This document shows, piece by piece, positions 1 through 8,779 of a stretch of 64,000 nucleotides of DNA. Origin of the DNA: Labilibaculum antarcticum (GTDB taxonomy: Bacteria; Bacteroidota; Bacteroidia; Bacteroidales; Marinifilaceae); assembly GCF_002356295.1 (NCBI RefSeq), contig NZ_AP018042.1, forward strand, positions 2,264,361 to 2,328,360. Direction: 5' to 3'. A model generated the notes under the pieces. The model had not been told where the DNA came from. It ran no database searches and saw only the letters and a list, made by a program, of their open reading frames with translations. Position 1 is the stretch's first letter, and every line of letters starts with the position of its first letter. Both the position numbers and the translations under genes were made by a program.

Positions 1-1161
1 AGCCTTCGGATCAATATCTTCCTGAAATCCTAAATAGCATTTGGCATCTTTACCAGCATCCAAAATGTAATAAGTCTCTTCCTGAGTAAAGCTTTCGCCA
101 AAATGTTCTTTGATATATTCTGGCTGTGGATGACATTGAATGGAAAGATTTCCTCCATCGAAAGTATCCAAAAAATCGAACCTAAGAGGGAATTCAAAAC
201 CATATTGTACTGTATGTCTTCCCATTACGGCTTCTGCCTCCTGAAACATGATGCAATCAAAAGATACTTCCAATAAATTTCCGCTACTCTCGAACAACAA
301 TCCGTTTTCTGGTACAATCAACTCAAAAGACCATGCATAATTGACAACTTCTTTGTTTAAACCATCAATTTTATCCATTATCCATTGTCCTCCCCAAGCT
401 CCAGGTTCGAACCAAGGACGAACGCGGAAAATATTATTTGCCATTTTTCGCAGACCTTCACGCAAGTCATCTCCCCTCATCCAGGTAATTACATCCAAAC
501 GTTGTTCATCTGCAACAAAATCAATTTTAGAAAGAAGCGCTTGTTTGTGCTTGTTCAAAACAATCCAATCGACAAAATAGAAGCGTTTGTACATTGGTTT
601 GCTTTCCAGTGCGCTACTTGCTCCCAAATTTGTGATACTTCCGGCTCGAGCTCTAAATTGCAGCTCATTTTTTGGTAAATCAATGTAAATTAATTTGCCT
701 TCCCAATTGGCTAAGGTAGCACCCAAACCATAAATGATATTAATATCTGCGTCAGCATTTTGTTGTAAACTTTCCAGCTTTTTCTGATCAAAGAAATCGA
801 CAAGATCAATGCTCGCTTTTGATCCAAAAATTGGATCATCTCCACCTAAAAATGGTTCGATCATCTGATCAATTTCAAATTCCGTTTTCATCGCTAAAGC
901 AACATTCACCCAATTCACCTTCTTTCCCAAGGCAGTAAATTGTGTATTCATCTTTTCTTTGATCTGATCGTAAAAAACACCTATATAACCATCAATAACA
1001 ATGGTTTTCTCATTGATTAAGTCTTGCGCCAATTTCTCTACTCCAACATGAATCTTCCCATCTTCCATCTGCAAAGACGGATACAAGTCATATTTGCCAA
1101 CTGCTGATTCACTTCTTTGTAGCGGAAGTAAATATTGTTCTGTTTTTCTTCTATTCTCCAT
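1..1161 (-). CDS. Class I mannose-6-phosphate isomerase-like protein (C-terminus beyond window)
   Basis: An open frame of 387 codons starts with ATG at 1161 and runs off the left edge without a stop. Residues from about 245 onward look like a type I phosphomannose isomerase cupin: an AWGGQW motif, then SIQCHPQ around residues 340-346 (the Q-x-H-P metal-binding pattern) and an EETYYIL motif near 361. Residues 1-240 are not isomerase-like; IVIDGYIG at 54-61 sits where a P-loop kinase would have its first strand but lacks GKS/T. It lies 7 bases after the glycosidase-like gene in the mannose operon. Expected role: interconversion of mannose-6-phosphate and fructose-6-phosphate in the cytoplasm. 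The family call is good; the role of the N-terminal domain is unknown. Confidence 0.8.
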   Translation of the reverse strand, partial: MENRRKTEQYLLPLQRSESAVGKYDLYPSLQMEDGKIHVGVEKLAQDLINEKTIVIDGYIGVFYDQIKEKMNTQFTALGKKVNWVNVALAMKTEFEIDQMIEPFLGGDDPIFGSKASIDLVDFFDQKKLESLQQNADADINIIYGLGATLANWEGKLIYIDLPKNELQFRARAGSITNLGASSALESKPMYKRFYFVDWIVLNKHKQALLSKIDFVADEQRLDVITWMRGDDLREGLRKMANNIFRVRPWFEPGAWGGQWIMDKIDGLNKEVVNYAWSFELIVPENGLLFESSGNLLEVSFDCIMFQEAEAVMGRHTVQYGFEFPLRFDFLDTFDGGNLSIQCHPQPEYIKEHFGESFTQEETYYILDAGKDAKCYLGFQEDIDPKA

Positions 1162-1168
1162 CACCTTA

Positions 1169-2461
1169 TTATTTTTCAACTGCATCTTCTAACATTTCAA
1201 TTGCCTTGTATAACACTCCTGCCGAACCTCGGAAAGTTCCCGATCCTTTTGGTTCGTTTTTTTCAGTGTACCATTCGTAAAAACCATCGTTCACAACCAC
1301 TCGATTTGTCATTGGTTGCAACTGTTCATAAGCTTCCTGAACAAAACCATATTTCACCAACTGTTGAATCATTCTGGCTCCAAACCAGGTCCAATCGCCA
1401 CCGTTTTGGTAACCGTATGGATACATTCCTTTGTTCTCATAATATCCTTCCGGATATGGAGGATACATCGTCAGTCCAATCGAGCCGGCTCCAGATGCTT
1501 TCACATTGGCAATCATCTTATCAAGTGATACTTTTATTTGCTCTTTACTCAACAAACCTGCTTCAATCGCCACAGCAGTTCCACCATGATAGAAAATCTC
1601 ATTTTCAATAAAGGTATCTGGGAAAGGTGAGCCGTCTAAATAGACATGAGGAATAAACTTCTGATTCTTCTCATCCCAAAGATGTTTCATCGTATTTTTT
1701 GCAAGATCATTTCGAATGGTTCTCCATTTTCCTTCTTTCGAAGGATCCAGTTCCAATAAGTTATCAATGGCAATTAAAAACATGGCATTGTCATAAATAT
1801 CAACACAATACTTCGTATCCTCGGTAATGTAAACGCCCCAAGGGTGACAATGCTGAACATCTCCCCAGTCGGAGGTCGTTGCTCCCCAAATCATACCATG
1901 TTCTTTACTCCAACGGTGATTCAACAGAAAATCCATGGCCCATTCCATTCGATCAGCAATTGTTTTTTCTCCAATTATTTCATTTAGGAAAGCTTTGTCT
2001 CCCGTTTTTTGAACGTATTTGTAAACAGCTTGTACCAATGATGCCTCATGATCGGTCTCAACCGTATTTTTATGTCCGCAATAAGTTGGTTCCAAATCGT
2101 TGTAGATGTAAGTATATCCACCTTCAACATCTACTGCTTTTTCTTTCGGAATAAATCCATCAATAATATTTCCATCCTTTCCTTGGAGACGGAAAAACAC
2201 TCTCAAATTTTCCTTCAAGACTTCTGTTGGAAACACTTCTGCAGAAAGTTCAATGAAGGTATTGTAGTCGCGAATCCATACTTCGCCATATCCATCACCA
2301 GCATTAAAGCCTGTTTTTACAACTTCCAGAGCTTTCTTTTTTACAAATTGAAAATCAGTGTTCTCCACTACTGATTTTTTGAATTCTTCTTTCTTTTCTG
2401 AAGTAGTATCACAGCTTGTAAAAAAGCATACAGCCATAAACACAATTAGTAAGCTTCTCAT
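1169..2461 (-). CDS. Six-hairpin (alpha/alpha)6 glycoside hydrolase-like lipoprotein
   Basis: 430 residues. The N-terminus is a lipoprotein signal ending in FFTSC, so the protein is probably anchored in the outer membrane or periplasmic face. The body resembles alpha/alpha six-hairpin glycosidases (amylo-1,6-glucosidase / GH63-like): VWIRDYNTF near residue 62, [15 protein letters not shown] near 135, then [11 protein letters not shown] and [11 protein letters not shown]. These aromatic and acidic clusters fit a sugar-binding cleft, but I cannot assign a GH family number or name the catalytic acids. Its place between GH92 and the isomerase, in the same direction, suggests it trims mannose-containing glycans. 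The specificity is inferred from context only. Confidence 0.7.
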   Translation of the reverse strand: MRSLLIVFMAVCFFTSCDTTSEKKEEFKKSVVENTDFQFVKKKALEVVKTGFNAGDGYGEVWIRDYNTFIELSAEVFPTEVLKENLRVFFRLQGKDGNIIDGFIPKEKAVDVEGGYTYIYNDLEPTYCGHKNTVETDHEASLVQAVYKYVQKTGDKAFLNEIIGEKTIADRMEWAMDFLLNHRWSKEHGMIWGATTSDWGDVQHCHPWGVYITEDTKYCVDIYDNAMFLIAIDNLLELDPSKEGKWRTIRNDLAKNTMKHLWDEKNQKFIPHVYLDGSPFPDTFIENEIFYHGGTAVAIEAGLLSKEQIKVSLDKMIANVKASGAGSIGLTMYPPYPEGYYENKGMYPYGYQNGGDWTWFGARMIQQLVKYGFVQEAYEQLQPMTNRVVVNDGFYEWYTEKNEPKGSGTFRGSAGVLYKAIEMLEDAVEK

Positions 2462-2471
2462 ATTATATCAT

Positions 2472-4820
2472 TTAGTACAATTCATTTGTATCTTTCTTTT
2501 CAAATTCAAGCTTGGCGCCATTCACCAAATCGTGAAAAGAAACTTCCATTTCATTCAGTTTTTTTGCATTTAATTTTACTGATTTCACCAACAATTTTTC
2601 AGGAGAATTATTATTGACTTTAATCTCAATATCTTTGCCTGAATAGTAATCTGGGTTTAGCTTGATTTTTATCTCATCGAATGCAGGACTACCAATTTGC
2701 ATGTGTGGATTTTCGCCAGTTAATCCGGCTACATCAAACAAGCCAATGGAAGCCATCACATACCAAGATCCCAATTGTCCCTGATCTTCATCCTGTCCAT
2801 AACCATATCCATGAATAGGATCGGATCCGTAAAACTCATTACAAATTGTTCTTGTCCAATATTGCGTTTTTTCAGGTTGCCCTGAGAAGTTATACAACCA
2901 AGGAATGTGTAAACTAGGCTGATTTCCATGATTGTAAATGGTTTTTACTCCTGCAAAAGCATCAATTTCTTTTCCTCCACCAAAAGCATTTTTCCGCGAT
3001 TCTAGAAATATTGAATCCAATCGTTGATTGAAACTTTCTTTTCCAATCTTCTCTACTAATCTTCGAGGCTCATGAGGTACATAAAAGCTGTATTGCCACG
3101 AATTTCCTTCCTGAAAACCTCTCCAGGGCTCCAAGGGATCAAACTTTGAAACAAACTCACCATCCGACGTTTTAGGACGAATAAAACCAATTGAAGGATC
3201 GAAAATGTTCTCCCAATTTCCTGAGAGTTGCATCAACTGATTGTACTCTCTTGTCTTGTTCATCTGTTTTGCAAATTGCGCAACAGCATGTGCCGAAAAG
3301 GAATATTCCAACACGTGCGATGCAGAAAAAGCACTAGCCTCCGGAATTTCTCCCCACTCCTCTTGATGTGGTACAAATCCTTTCTCCAGAAAACTTTTCA
3401 CGTCCATTTTTCCTGAGCCAAGTGGTCTGTCTTCCCAACCCAATTCATTTTTCAAGCAAGCTTCAAAAGCCAATTCAGTATCGTAATTTCTAATTCCACA
3501 ATTGTAGGCGGAGGCAATTATCAGTCCTACATAATTAGTTCCCACACCAGAAACATATCTGCTATTAGCTAAACCATCACAAAACCAACCTGTATCCTTG
3601 TAAATCTGTAAATGGGTTCGAACAAAATCATTGTAATATTCTGGCCAGACCAAAGTCCAAAGTTGAGTTAGGTTCCAAAATGCTCCCCAAAATGCATCCG
3701 TATTGTAAAAATTAAATTGAGGCGTTCCATCTTCATTCAAAGGGAGTTGTCCAACTGTTCCATCATTTTTAGGATAGGCTCCGTTCACATCATTCGCCAA
3801 TCCTCTTCCCAATAAAGCATGGTAAAGCCCCGTGTAGAATTTTGTTTTATCTGTTTCAGACTCTCCTTTCACCTGAATTTTATTCAATTCTGTGTTCCAA
3901 ATCTGCTGAGCATCCTTTTTGGCTTTGGCAAAAGATTTACTTTCTGCTTTCAAATTTTCGTATGCATTTTCGACCGAGGTGTAAGACAAAGCCACCTGAA
4001 TTTCTACAATTTCTTGCTTTGTTGGAGTAAATGAAAAATACAATCCCGCTCCCTTACCGGAAATTTGATCTTTATTTGCATAAATTGTATCGCCTCGAAA
4101 GGTTCCAAACTCTTTTATTGCCTTGTTAATTTTGGCAACAAAATACATCGAAACAGTAGCGCCTTTCTGATACTTTTTTACATATTCAGGAGCTGTCTCC
4201 ACCCAACCTTCAACGGTATACCCATCAATTCTTTTTACCTCGGCATTTACGACTATCCCGCTTTCTCCTTGCTGATTCCCAATATCAAAAATCAGATTCG
4301 CCTTTTGGTTAGCAGGGTAAGTATATTGATGAATTGCAAGCCTTTTGGTTGATGTCAATTCAGCTTTTATTCCATAATCTGCCAATTCAACTTTATAATA
4401 TCCTGGTTGTGCTATTTCTGATTCTTTCTGAAATCCGGATCGGTATCCTAAATCTGGATTTTCAAGTTCTCCGGGTGTTGTAATCAATCGCCCATTTGTT
4501 GGCATTAACACAATACCGCCTAGTTGAAATTCATGAACATTGGCAAATCCTTCAATAGATTCATGTCTGTCATCGTAACCAACAGCCTCCCAACCCCATT
4601 TATTTCCGTAATGTGCATTGGTTGTTGGTGCTGGTTTCGCCATCCCGAAAGGAAGAGCGGCAGGTGTGTAAAAAAACCACCTGCTGTGAACTGTTCCAAT
4701 ATTTGGATTCACATATTTTATCAAATCACTTTCACTAGAACATGAAGCTGAAAGTAAAATCAACAAAAGAAAAACAATTTGTTTACTTGTAGATATGTTT
4801 GAACATACAGATTTGCACAT
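2472..4820 (-). CDS. GH92 family alpha-mannosidase lipoprotein
   Basis: 782 residues. It has a lipoprotein signal (hydrophobic segment ending LLSASCSS) and then the GH92 start YVNPNIGT...PAALPFGM. The family hallmark DEDQGQLGSWYVMASIGLF lies at about 677-695, equivalent to the usual GNEDCGQMSAWYV block that contributes catalytic acids and calcium ligands. GH92 enzymes are calcium-dependent exo-alpha-mannosidases acting on N-glycan or mannan side chains. The ATG at 4820 is the only start that keeps the signal peptide. A probable GntR operator (4794-4807) falls inside the first codons, which is unusual and suggests repression by roadblock or control of initiation. It follows the MFS gene after 28 bases. 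Linkage specificity is not readable. Confidence 0.93.
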   Translation of the reverse strand: MCKSVCSNISTSKQIVFLLLILLSASCSSESDLIKYVNPNIGTVHSRWFFYTPAALPFGMAKPAPTTNAHYGNKWGWEAVGYDDRHESIEGFANVHEFQLGGIVLMPTNGRLITTPGELENPDLGYRSGFQKESEIAQPGYYKVELADYGIKAELTSTKRLAIHQYTYPANQKANLIFDIGNQQGESGIVVNAEVKRIDGYTVEGWVETAPEYVKKYQKGATVSMYFVAKINKAIKEFGTFRGDTIYANKDQISGKGAGLYFSFTPTKQEIVEIQVALSYTSVENAYENLKAESKSFAKAKKDAQQIWNTELNKIQVKGESETDKTKFYTGLYHALLGRGLANDVNGAYPKNDGTVGQLPLNEDGTPQFNFYNTDAFWGAFWNLTQLWTLVWPEYYNDFVRTHLQIYKDTGWFCDGLANSRYVSGVGTNYVGLIIASAYNCGIRNYDTELAFEACLKNELGWEDRPLGSGKMDVKSFLEKGFVPHQEEWGEIPEASAFSASHVLEYSFSAHAVAQFAKQMNKTREYNQLMQLSGNWENIFDPSIGFIRPKTSDGEFVSKFDPLEPWRGFQEGNSWQYSFYVPHEPRRLVEKIGKESFNQRLDSIFLESRKNAFGGGKEIDAFAGVKTIYNHGNQPSLHIPWLYNFSGQPEKTQYWTRTICNEFYGSDPIHGYGYGQDEDQGQLGSWYVMASIGLFDVAGLTGENPHMQIGSPAFDEIKIKLNPDYYSGKDIEIKVNNNSPEKLLVKSVKLNAKKLNEMEVSFHDLVNGAKLEFEKKDTNELY
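4786..4808. promoter_or_regulatory. Probable GntR operator at the GH92 start
   Basis: The minus strand reads TATGTTCAAACATA at 4794-4807, a 6-bp inverted repeat with a 2-base centre. The identical 14-mer occurs at the GntR gene start (7718-7731). The match extends one base upstream (G), one base downstream (T) and to a shared ACAAG after two variable bases. Two such copies, only at the ends of one operon next to a GntR-HutC type regulator, fit a self-controlled local operator. It lies within codons 5-9 of the GH92 gene. Confidence 0.7.
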
Positions 4821-4848
4821 TTATTCTTATCCTTTTTAGTTTAAATTA

Positions 4849-6024
4849 CTATTTACTAGGACTTAATCTGGCCAAGAAGAAGATGAAAATCAGTAAGGCG
4901 GAGATCAGCCAAAGGCCACCATTCAGATGATAATTCATTGAAAGACCAACTAAAAATGGAAAAATTGCACCACCTGAAATCGCCATCATCATCAAGCCTG
5001 ATATTTCATTGGAACGTTGAGGATAATCACCTACAGTGATAGAATAAATTAAAGGAAAAATATTTGAGACTCCTAAACTTATTACTCCCACAAAAATCCA
5101 TGCTGATATTTCGTTAGATGTAAAGGCCAAAGCCACAACAGCAAGGATTGCAACAATACTGGATATGCGCAATATTTTTCTTGGGTCCCACTTCATTAAA
5201 ATAATTGCTCCCGCAAACGTGCCTACCATTTTTGCAAAAAAGTAAACTGATTTGCCATATTTAGCCATCTCTTCGCCAACACCAAGTTTAAGATGAAGAA
5301 ATGTGCCAATATTGGAATTCAGAGCTACATCAATACCAACAACCGCAAAAATTCCCAAAACCATTAAGGCGATATACCGATTAGATAGTAGTTTGAAACA
5401 GGATGAAATTGAAACCTTTTCTTCACTTACAGCCTTTTCTTCAATTTTAGTTACTGATAACCAAAAGAATGATGAAAGTGATATAATCCCAAAAAGATAC
5501 AAACCAAAACGCCAGGTTCCAGCTCCTTCATAATTAAATAAATTAGCCAAGAATGGACCAACAACGGCAGCTACAAAGGGACCAATCATGGATCCTACTG
5601 ATTTAATGAACTGCGACAGACTTAAAAAACTAGATGCCTTTTTATCTGAAACAACATCCACCAACAACGGATTGGCTGCAACCTGCATAATGGTATTTCC
5701 AATTCCTAATAAGGAAAAAGCCACTAGTATTACGGGTAAAGTATTTCCAAGAACCGGAACAAAAAGACCTACTGTAGTGATTAATATGGCTACATTTAAT
5801 ACTCTTTTCTTTCCAATTTTGGCCTGCCATATTCCTGCTGGCACAGAAAGTAAAAAGAACCAAATGAAGGCAACAAAAGGAATTAGCTGTAAAAGATATT
5901 CTGGTGTATTCGAATTTTGTTTCAATTCATCGACACCGGTACCCACCAAATCAACAAAACTGATAACAAAGAACGACAGTAAAACGGGTAATACTATTTT
6001 TGATTTCTGCGATTTCATATCCAT
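4849..6024 (-). CDS. MFS sugar transporter
   Basis: 391 residues with about twelve hydrophobic segments, no signal peptide and short loops. It resembles the fucose/glucose/galactose-type major facilitator carriers common in Bacteroidota. The first helices contain SFFVISFVDLVGTGVDE and a VPAGIWQAKIGKKR loop, the position of the family's conserved basic A-loop. It probably imports the monosaccharide released by the neighbouring glycosidases, most likely mannose, across the inner membrane with a cation. It sits 13 bases after the ROK kinase and 28 bases before GH92 in one operon. Substrate is inferred from neighbours. Confidence 0.85.
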   Translation of the reverse strand: MDMKSQKSKIVLPVLLSFFVISFVDLVGTGVDELKQNSNTPEYLLQLIPFVAFIWFFLLSVPAGIWQAKIGKKRVLNVAILITTVGLFVPVLGNTLPVILVAFSLLGIGNTIMQVAANPLLVDVVSDKKASSFLSLSQFIKSVGSMIGPFVAAVVGPFLANLFNYEGAGTWRFGLYLFGIISLSSFFWLSVTKIEEKAVSEEKVSISSCFKLLSNRYIALMVLGIFAVVGIDVALNSNIGTFLHLKLGVGEEMAKYGKSVYFFAKMVGTFAGAIILMKWDPRKILRISSIVAILAVVALAFTSNEISAWIFVGVISLGVSNIFPLIYSITVGDYPQRSNEISGLMMMAISGGAIFPFLVGLSMNYHLNGGLWLISALLIFIFFLARLSPSK

Positions 6025-6037
6025 TGGATTTTATATT

Positions 6038-6973
6038 CTACATGTATTTTAATTGCTCCTTAACGGATTCCCAAAATTCTTCACTCAACAACTGAGCTCC
6101 TCCAATAAATGCCGCTGATTCCTGTAAGTCAGAATATTCAATTCTTACACGTAAACCCGCTTCTTTAAATTGCTCATTCATAGCATTATCAAACAAATAA
6201 GATGCTTTTGAAATATTACCTCCAAAAACGATGGTTTCAACTTTAAATTTCTTAATCCAGGAGCTAAGAAAGTGAGCCATTTTTTCACCAAAATCATAAA
6301 ATAATTCTTCCGCATCAATATTCTCCTTTGCCAGATCCGCAATCTCCTTTACCCCATTCACTCTTTTGCCTGAACGCTCAAAAAACCGATTGATCAGTCC
6401 TCGGGTAGAAAAATAATCATCAGCAATACCATTTTCGAATGGCAAATGCCAAATACAGCCGTTTTCAGGAACTGTATCCCCCATAATAACCGGAATTCCC
6501 CCAGAGAGGAAAGCAGAGCCTAGACCCGTTCCTAAAGTGATTGCCAGTGTTTGTTTCCCTCCTTGTAGCTTACCCAAAAAATACTCTCCAATCGCAAAAG
6601 CAGTAGCATCATTTATAAAACGAATTGGTATATTCTTCAACCCGAGGTTTTCTTGAATTTCAGATCTTAAATTCACTTCGTTTATGCTTTGAAATTTGGC
6701 ATTCGATCCTGTAAACAATCCAATTCCATTTACGTAATCAAAAGGTCCTGGCATGGCAATACCAATTCCAACCAAATTCTCAGCTTCAATTTTAGCAATG
6801 CACAAACGTAAAAGCCTTCCAAAAGCAGTAACAATTTCCTCTTTACTACCCTGATTGTTTAGTGTAGTATGTGAAATACTTTCCGTAATCAGCTTTTTAT
6901 TTGTCAGATCATAAGCCGCACAACTAATGTGACTGCCACCAACATCCACTCCAATAGAAATTTGCTTTTTCAT
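6038..6973 (-). CDS. ROK family sugar kinase
   Basis: About 311 residues. The N-terminal phosphate-binding motif GVDVGGSH, the catalytic stretch INDATAFAIGE and the glycine-rich LGTGLGSAF are all present. The zinc-binding Cys cluster typical of many ROK glucokinases and repressors is absent (only one Cys near 174), and there is no DNA-binding domain, so this is a kinase and not a NagC-type repressor. Expected reaction: ATP-dependent 6-phosphorylation of a hexose, here probably mannose, which feeds the adjacent isomerase. A longer frame would need TTG at 6979; ATG at 6973 is preferred. It starts 7 bases after the GntR stop. Confidence 0.85.
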   Translation of the reverse strand: MKKQISIGVDVGGSHISCAAYDLTNKKLITESISHTTLNNQGSKEEIVTAFGRLLRLCIAKIEAENLVGIGIAMPGPFDYVNGIGLFTGSNAKFQSINEVNLRSEIQENLGLKNIPIRFINDATAFAIGEYFLGKLQGGKQTLAITLGTGLGSAFLSGGIPVIMGDTVPENGCIWHLPFENGIADDYFSTRGLINRFFERSGKRVNGVKEIADLAKENIDAEELFYDFGEKMAHFLSSWIKKFKVETIVFGGNISKASYLFDNAMNEQFKEAGLRVRIEYSDLQESAAFIGGAQLLSEEFWESVKEQLKYM

Positions 6974-6980
6974 GTTCAAT

Positions 6981-7709
6981 CTATCTTGTAATGGTTATTG
7001 AATAGGTGAATTTCTCGGCAATATAAAAACCAATGTTGTATTCTAACGGACGATCGCCAGGATCAGAAACGTAACGTTCTCTTACCAATACTGGATCTCC
7101 TTGCTTAATTTGTAAACGATCGGCTGTAATCTTGGTAGCAAGCCTTGCCTTAATCTCTTCTTTAGAAATGGACGGCACAACATTGTAGTCATTTTCCAAA
7201 ATACTATACAAAGGCTTCTTGAAATCCTCATTACCAGTCAGACCTATTCTTGGATGAAAATAACTCTCAAAATAAACAAAAGGACCATCAAAATGCCCTC
7301 TTAGCCTTGATAAACAAAGGATTTCATCTCCTTCTTGAATATTAAAAAAGGAAGCAATTTTTTTATCTGCCTTCACCCATTTTGCCTCACTTAAGAAGTT
7401 TACAAAATCGACTCCTTTATCAGACATTTCCTGAGTGAAGCTTTGCCAATTATCCAGATTTGTTGTGATTCCTTTTTCAGCAACCTTAGTGCCTATTCCT
7501 TTTTTTCTGATCAGCAGCCCCTCGTATTCCAATTTATTTGTGGCTTGCCGTAGGGTATTCCTTGAAATTCCGAGACGTTTTGCCAAATCAACCTCTTTAG
7601 GTAAAAAACCACCATTTTTGTATTCCTCCAGTTCTATCATCTTCCTTAGAAGAGACTCTACCTGTGCGTGTAAGGGAAGCGGACTGTTATGATCTATTTT
7701 TAATTCCAT
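6981..7709 (-). CDS. GntR family regulator (HutC-type, UTRA domain)
   Basis: About 242 residues. It has a winged helix (LPKEVDLAKRLGISRNTLRQ) in the first 75 residues, then a UTRA ligand-binding domain ending in RPLEYNIGFYIAEKF. Upstream ATGs exist at 7730 and 7718. The predicted promoter places the transcript start near 7726, so the ATG at 7709 (MELKIDHN) is the most likely start. The regulator heads the mannose operon and probably binds the inverted repeat at 7718-7731 and its copy at 4794-4807. UTRA domains of this class usually sense a sugar or phosphosugar; an intermediate such as mannose-6-phosphate is a reasonable guess, not shown. Confidence 0.9.
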   Translation of the reverse strand: MELKIDHNSPLPLHAQVESLLRKMIELEEYKNGGFLPKEVDLAKRLGISRNTLRQATNKLEYEGLLIRKKGIGTKVAEKGITTNLDNWQSFTQEMSDKGVDFVNFLSEAKWVKADKKIASFFNIQEGDEILCLSRLRGHFDGPFVYFESYFHPRIGLTGNEDFKKPLYSILENDYNVVPSISKEEIKARLATKITADRLQIKQGDPVLVRERYVSDPGDRPLEYNIGFYIAEKFTYSITITR

Positions 7710-7717
7710 CTTGTGCA

Positions 7718-7761
7718 TATGTTTGAACATACGAATTTAGGAAATAATTTTAAATTTCCAA
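7718..7761 (-). promoter_or_regulatory. Promoter and operator of the mannose operon
   Basis: On the minus strand there is TTG (7761-7759), a 19-base spacer, then TAAATTCG (7739-7732), close to the Bacteroidota -33 TTG / -7 TAnnTTTG pattern. The inverted repeat TATGTTCAAACATA (7731-7718) follows immediately, so it would cover the expected transcript start. This is a classical repressor position. The same 14-mer is found at the GH92 start. Confidence 0.65.
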
Positions 7762-7790
7762 TATTATTCCTTTTACAAACTTTACAGCAC

Positions 7791-7817
7791 AAAAAAAGCT
7801 CACCCTAAGGTGAGCTT
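7791..7817 (-). terminator. Terminator of the ATP synthase operon
   Basis: A perfect 9-bp stem (AAGCTCACC / GGTGAGCTT) with a CTAA loop is followed on the minus strand by a run of seven T. It lies 43 bases after the atpG stop, and no T-run exists on the plus strand. Confidence 0.9.
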
Positions 7818-7859
7818 GCAGCAATTATAAATCGTTTAAATATGGTCTTTAAAATGGCA

Positions 7860-8732
7860 TTAGTCAGCCAAAGCATTAGCTCCGGATACAATCTCCAAAA
7901 TTTCGTTGGTAATCGCACTCTGACGAGCTTTATTATAGGTAAGGTTAAGATCCTGAATTAAATCAGTAGCATTATCCGTTGCCTTATGCATTGCAGTCAT
8001 TCTCGCTCCGTGTTCCGATGCAAAAGAATCCAGTAAAGCCTTAAAAAATTGCGTTTTCAAAGATTTTGGCACTAACTCTTGCAAAATTTCTTCCTGATTT
8101 GGTTCAAAAATATACTCCGTTTGAGTACTCATCTCCTCTTCTGGTTGAATCACAGGCAAAAATTGTTCGCTTGTTAAAATTTGTACCCCCGCATTTTTAA
8201 ACTGATTGTACACTAATTCTACTCTGTCATATGTCCCTTTTACAAACTCCTCCATAACAAAAGAAGCAATAGCAGAAACATTTTCAAAATTCAAATTATC
8301 GTACACATCGTTGTATTCTCCAACAACATTGTAAGTCTTCCTAAGAATTCCAAAACCTTGTTTCCCAATTGCCAATATGTGCAATGAACCTCGCTGATTT
8401 TGTTCGGCGTAGGTAGTCCCAGCCAAAATAGCAACCTGCTTAATTACATTTGAATTAAAGCCACCACACAAGCCCTTGTTAGAAGTTATCGCAACCAATA
8501 AAACCTTTTCAGGCTTTCTCTCTACACCATATAAATTATCATCAGAATCAGTCAAACTACCAGTTAAGTTCGATAAAATCTCATGAAGTTTATCGGCGAA
8601 TGGACGAATTTGCACGATAGCATCCTGAGCCTTTTTTAATTTGGCAGCAGAAACCATTTTCATCGCTGCAGTAACCTGTTTGGTTTTCTGAACCGACGAA
8701 ATACGGGTACGAATTTCTTTTAAATTAGCCAT
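7860..8732 (-). CDS. atpG: ATP synthase F1 subunit gamma
   Basis: 290 residues, the normal length. It has the conserved N-terminal helix (MANLKEIRTRISSVQKTKQVTAAMKMV), an ITSNKGLCGGFN core motif and a C-terminal helix (RQSAITNEILEIVSGA). Gamma is the central rotating shaft that couples the c-ring to catalysis in the alpha/beta hexamer. It is the last gene of the cluster, 47 bases after atpA, and is followed by a strong terminator, so the beta and epsilon genes are not downstream. Confidence 0.98.
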   Translation of the reverse strand: MANLKEIRTRISSVQKTKQVTAAMKMVSAAKLKKAQDAIVQIRPFADKLHEILSNLTGSLTDSDDNLYGVERKPEKVLLVAITSNKGLCGGFNSNVIKQVAILAGTTYAEQNQRGSLHILAIGKQGFGILRKTYNVVGEYNDVYDNLNFENVSAIASFVMEEFVKGTYDRVELVYNQFKNAGVQILTSEQFLPVIQPEEEMSTQTEYIFEPNQEEILQELVPKSLKTQFFKALLDSFASEHGARMTAMHKATDNATDLIQDLNLTYNKARQSAITNEILEIVSGANALAD

Positions 8733-8779
8733 TTACAACTCTTTTATTGAGTTGGGACGAATTTCTTCGTCCCTTTGAA

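Noticed and set aside
125-133. DnaA-box-like TGTGGATGA
   Set aside because: One mismatch, a single copy, and inside the isomerase coding sequence; no cluster of boxes is seen.
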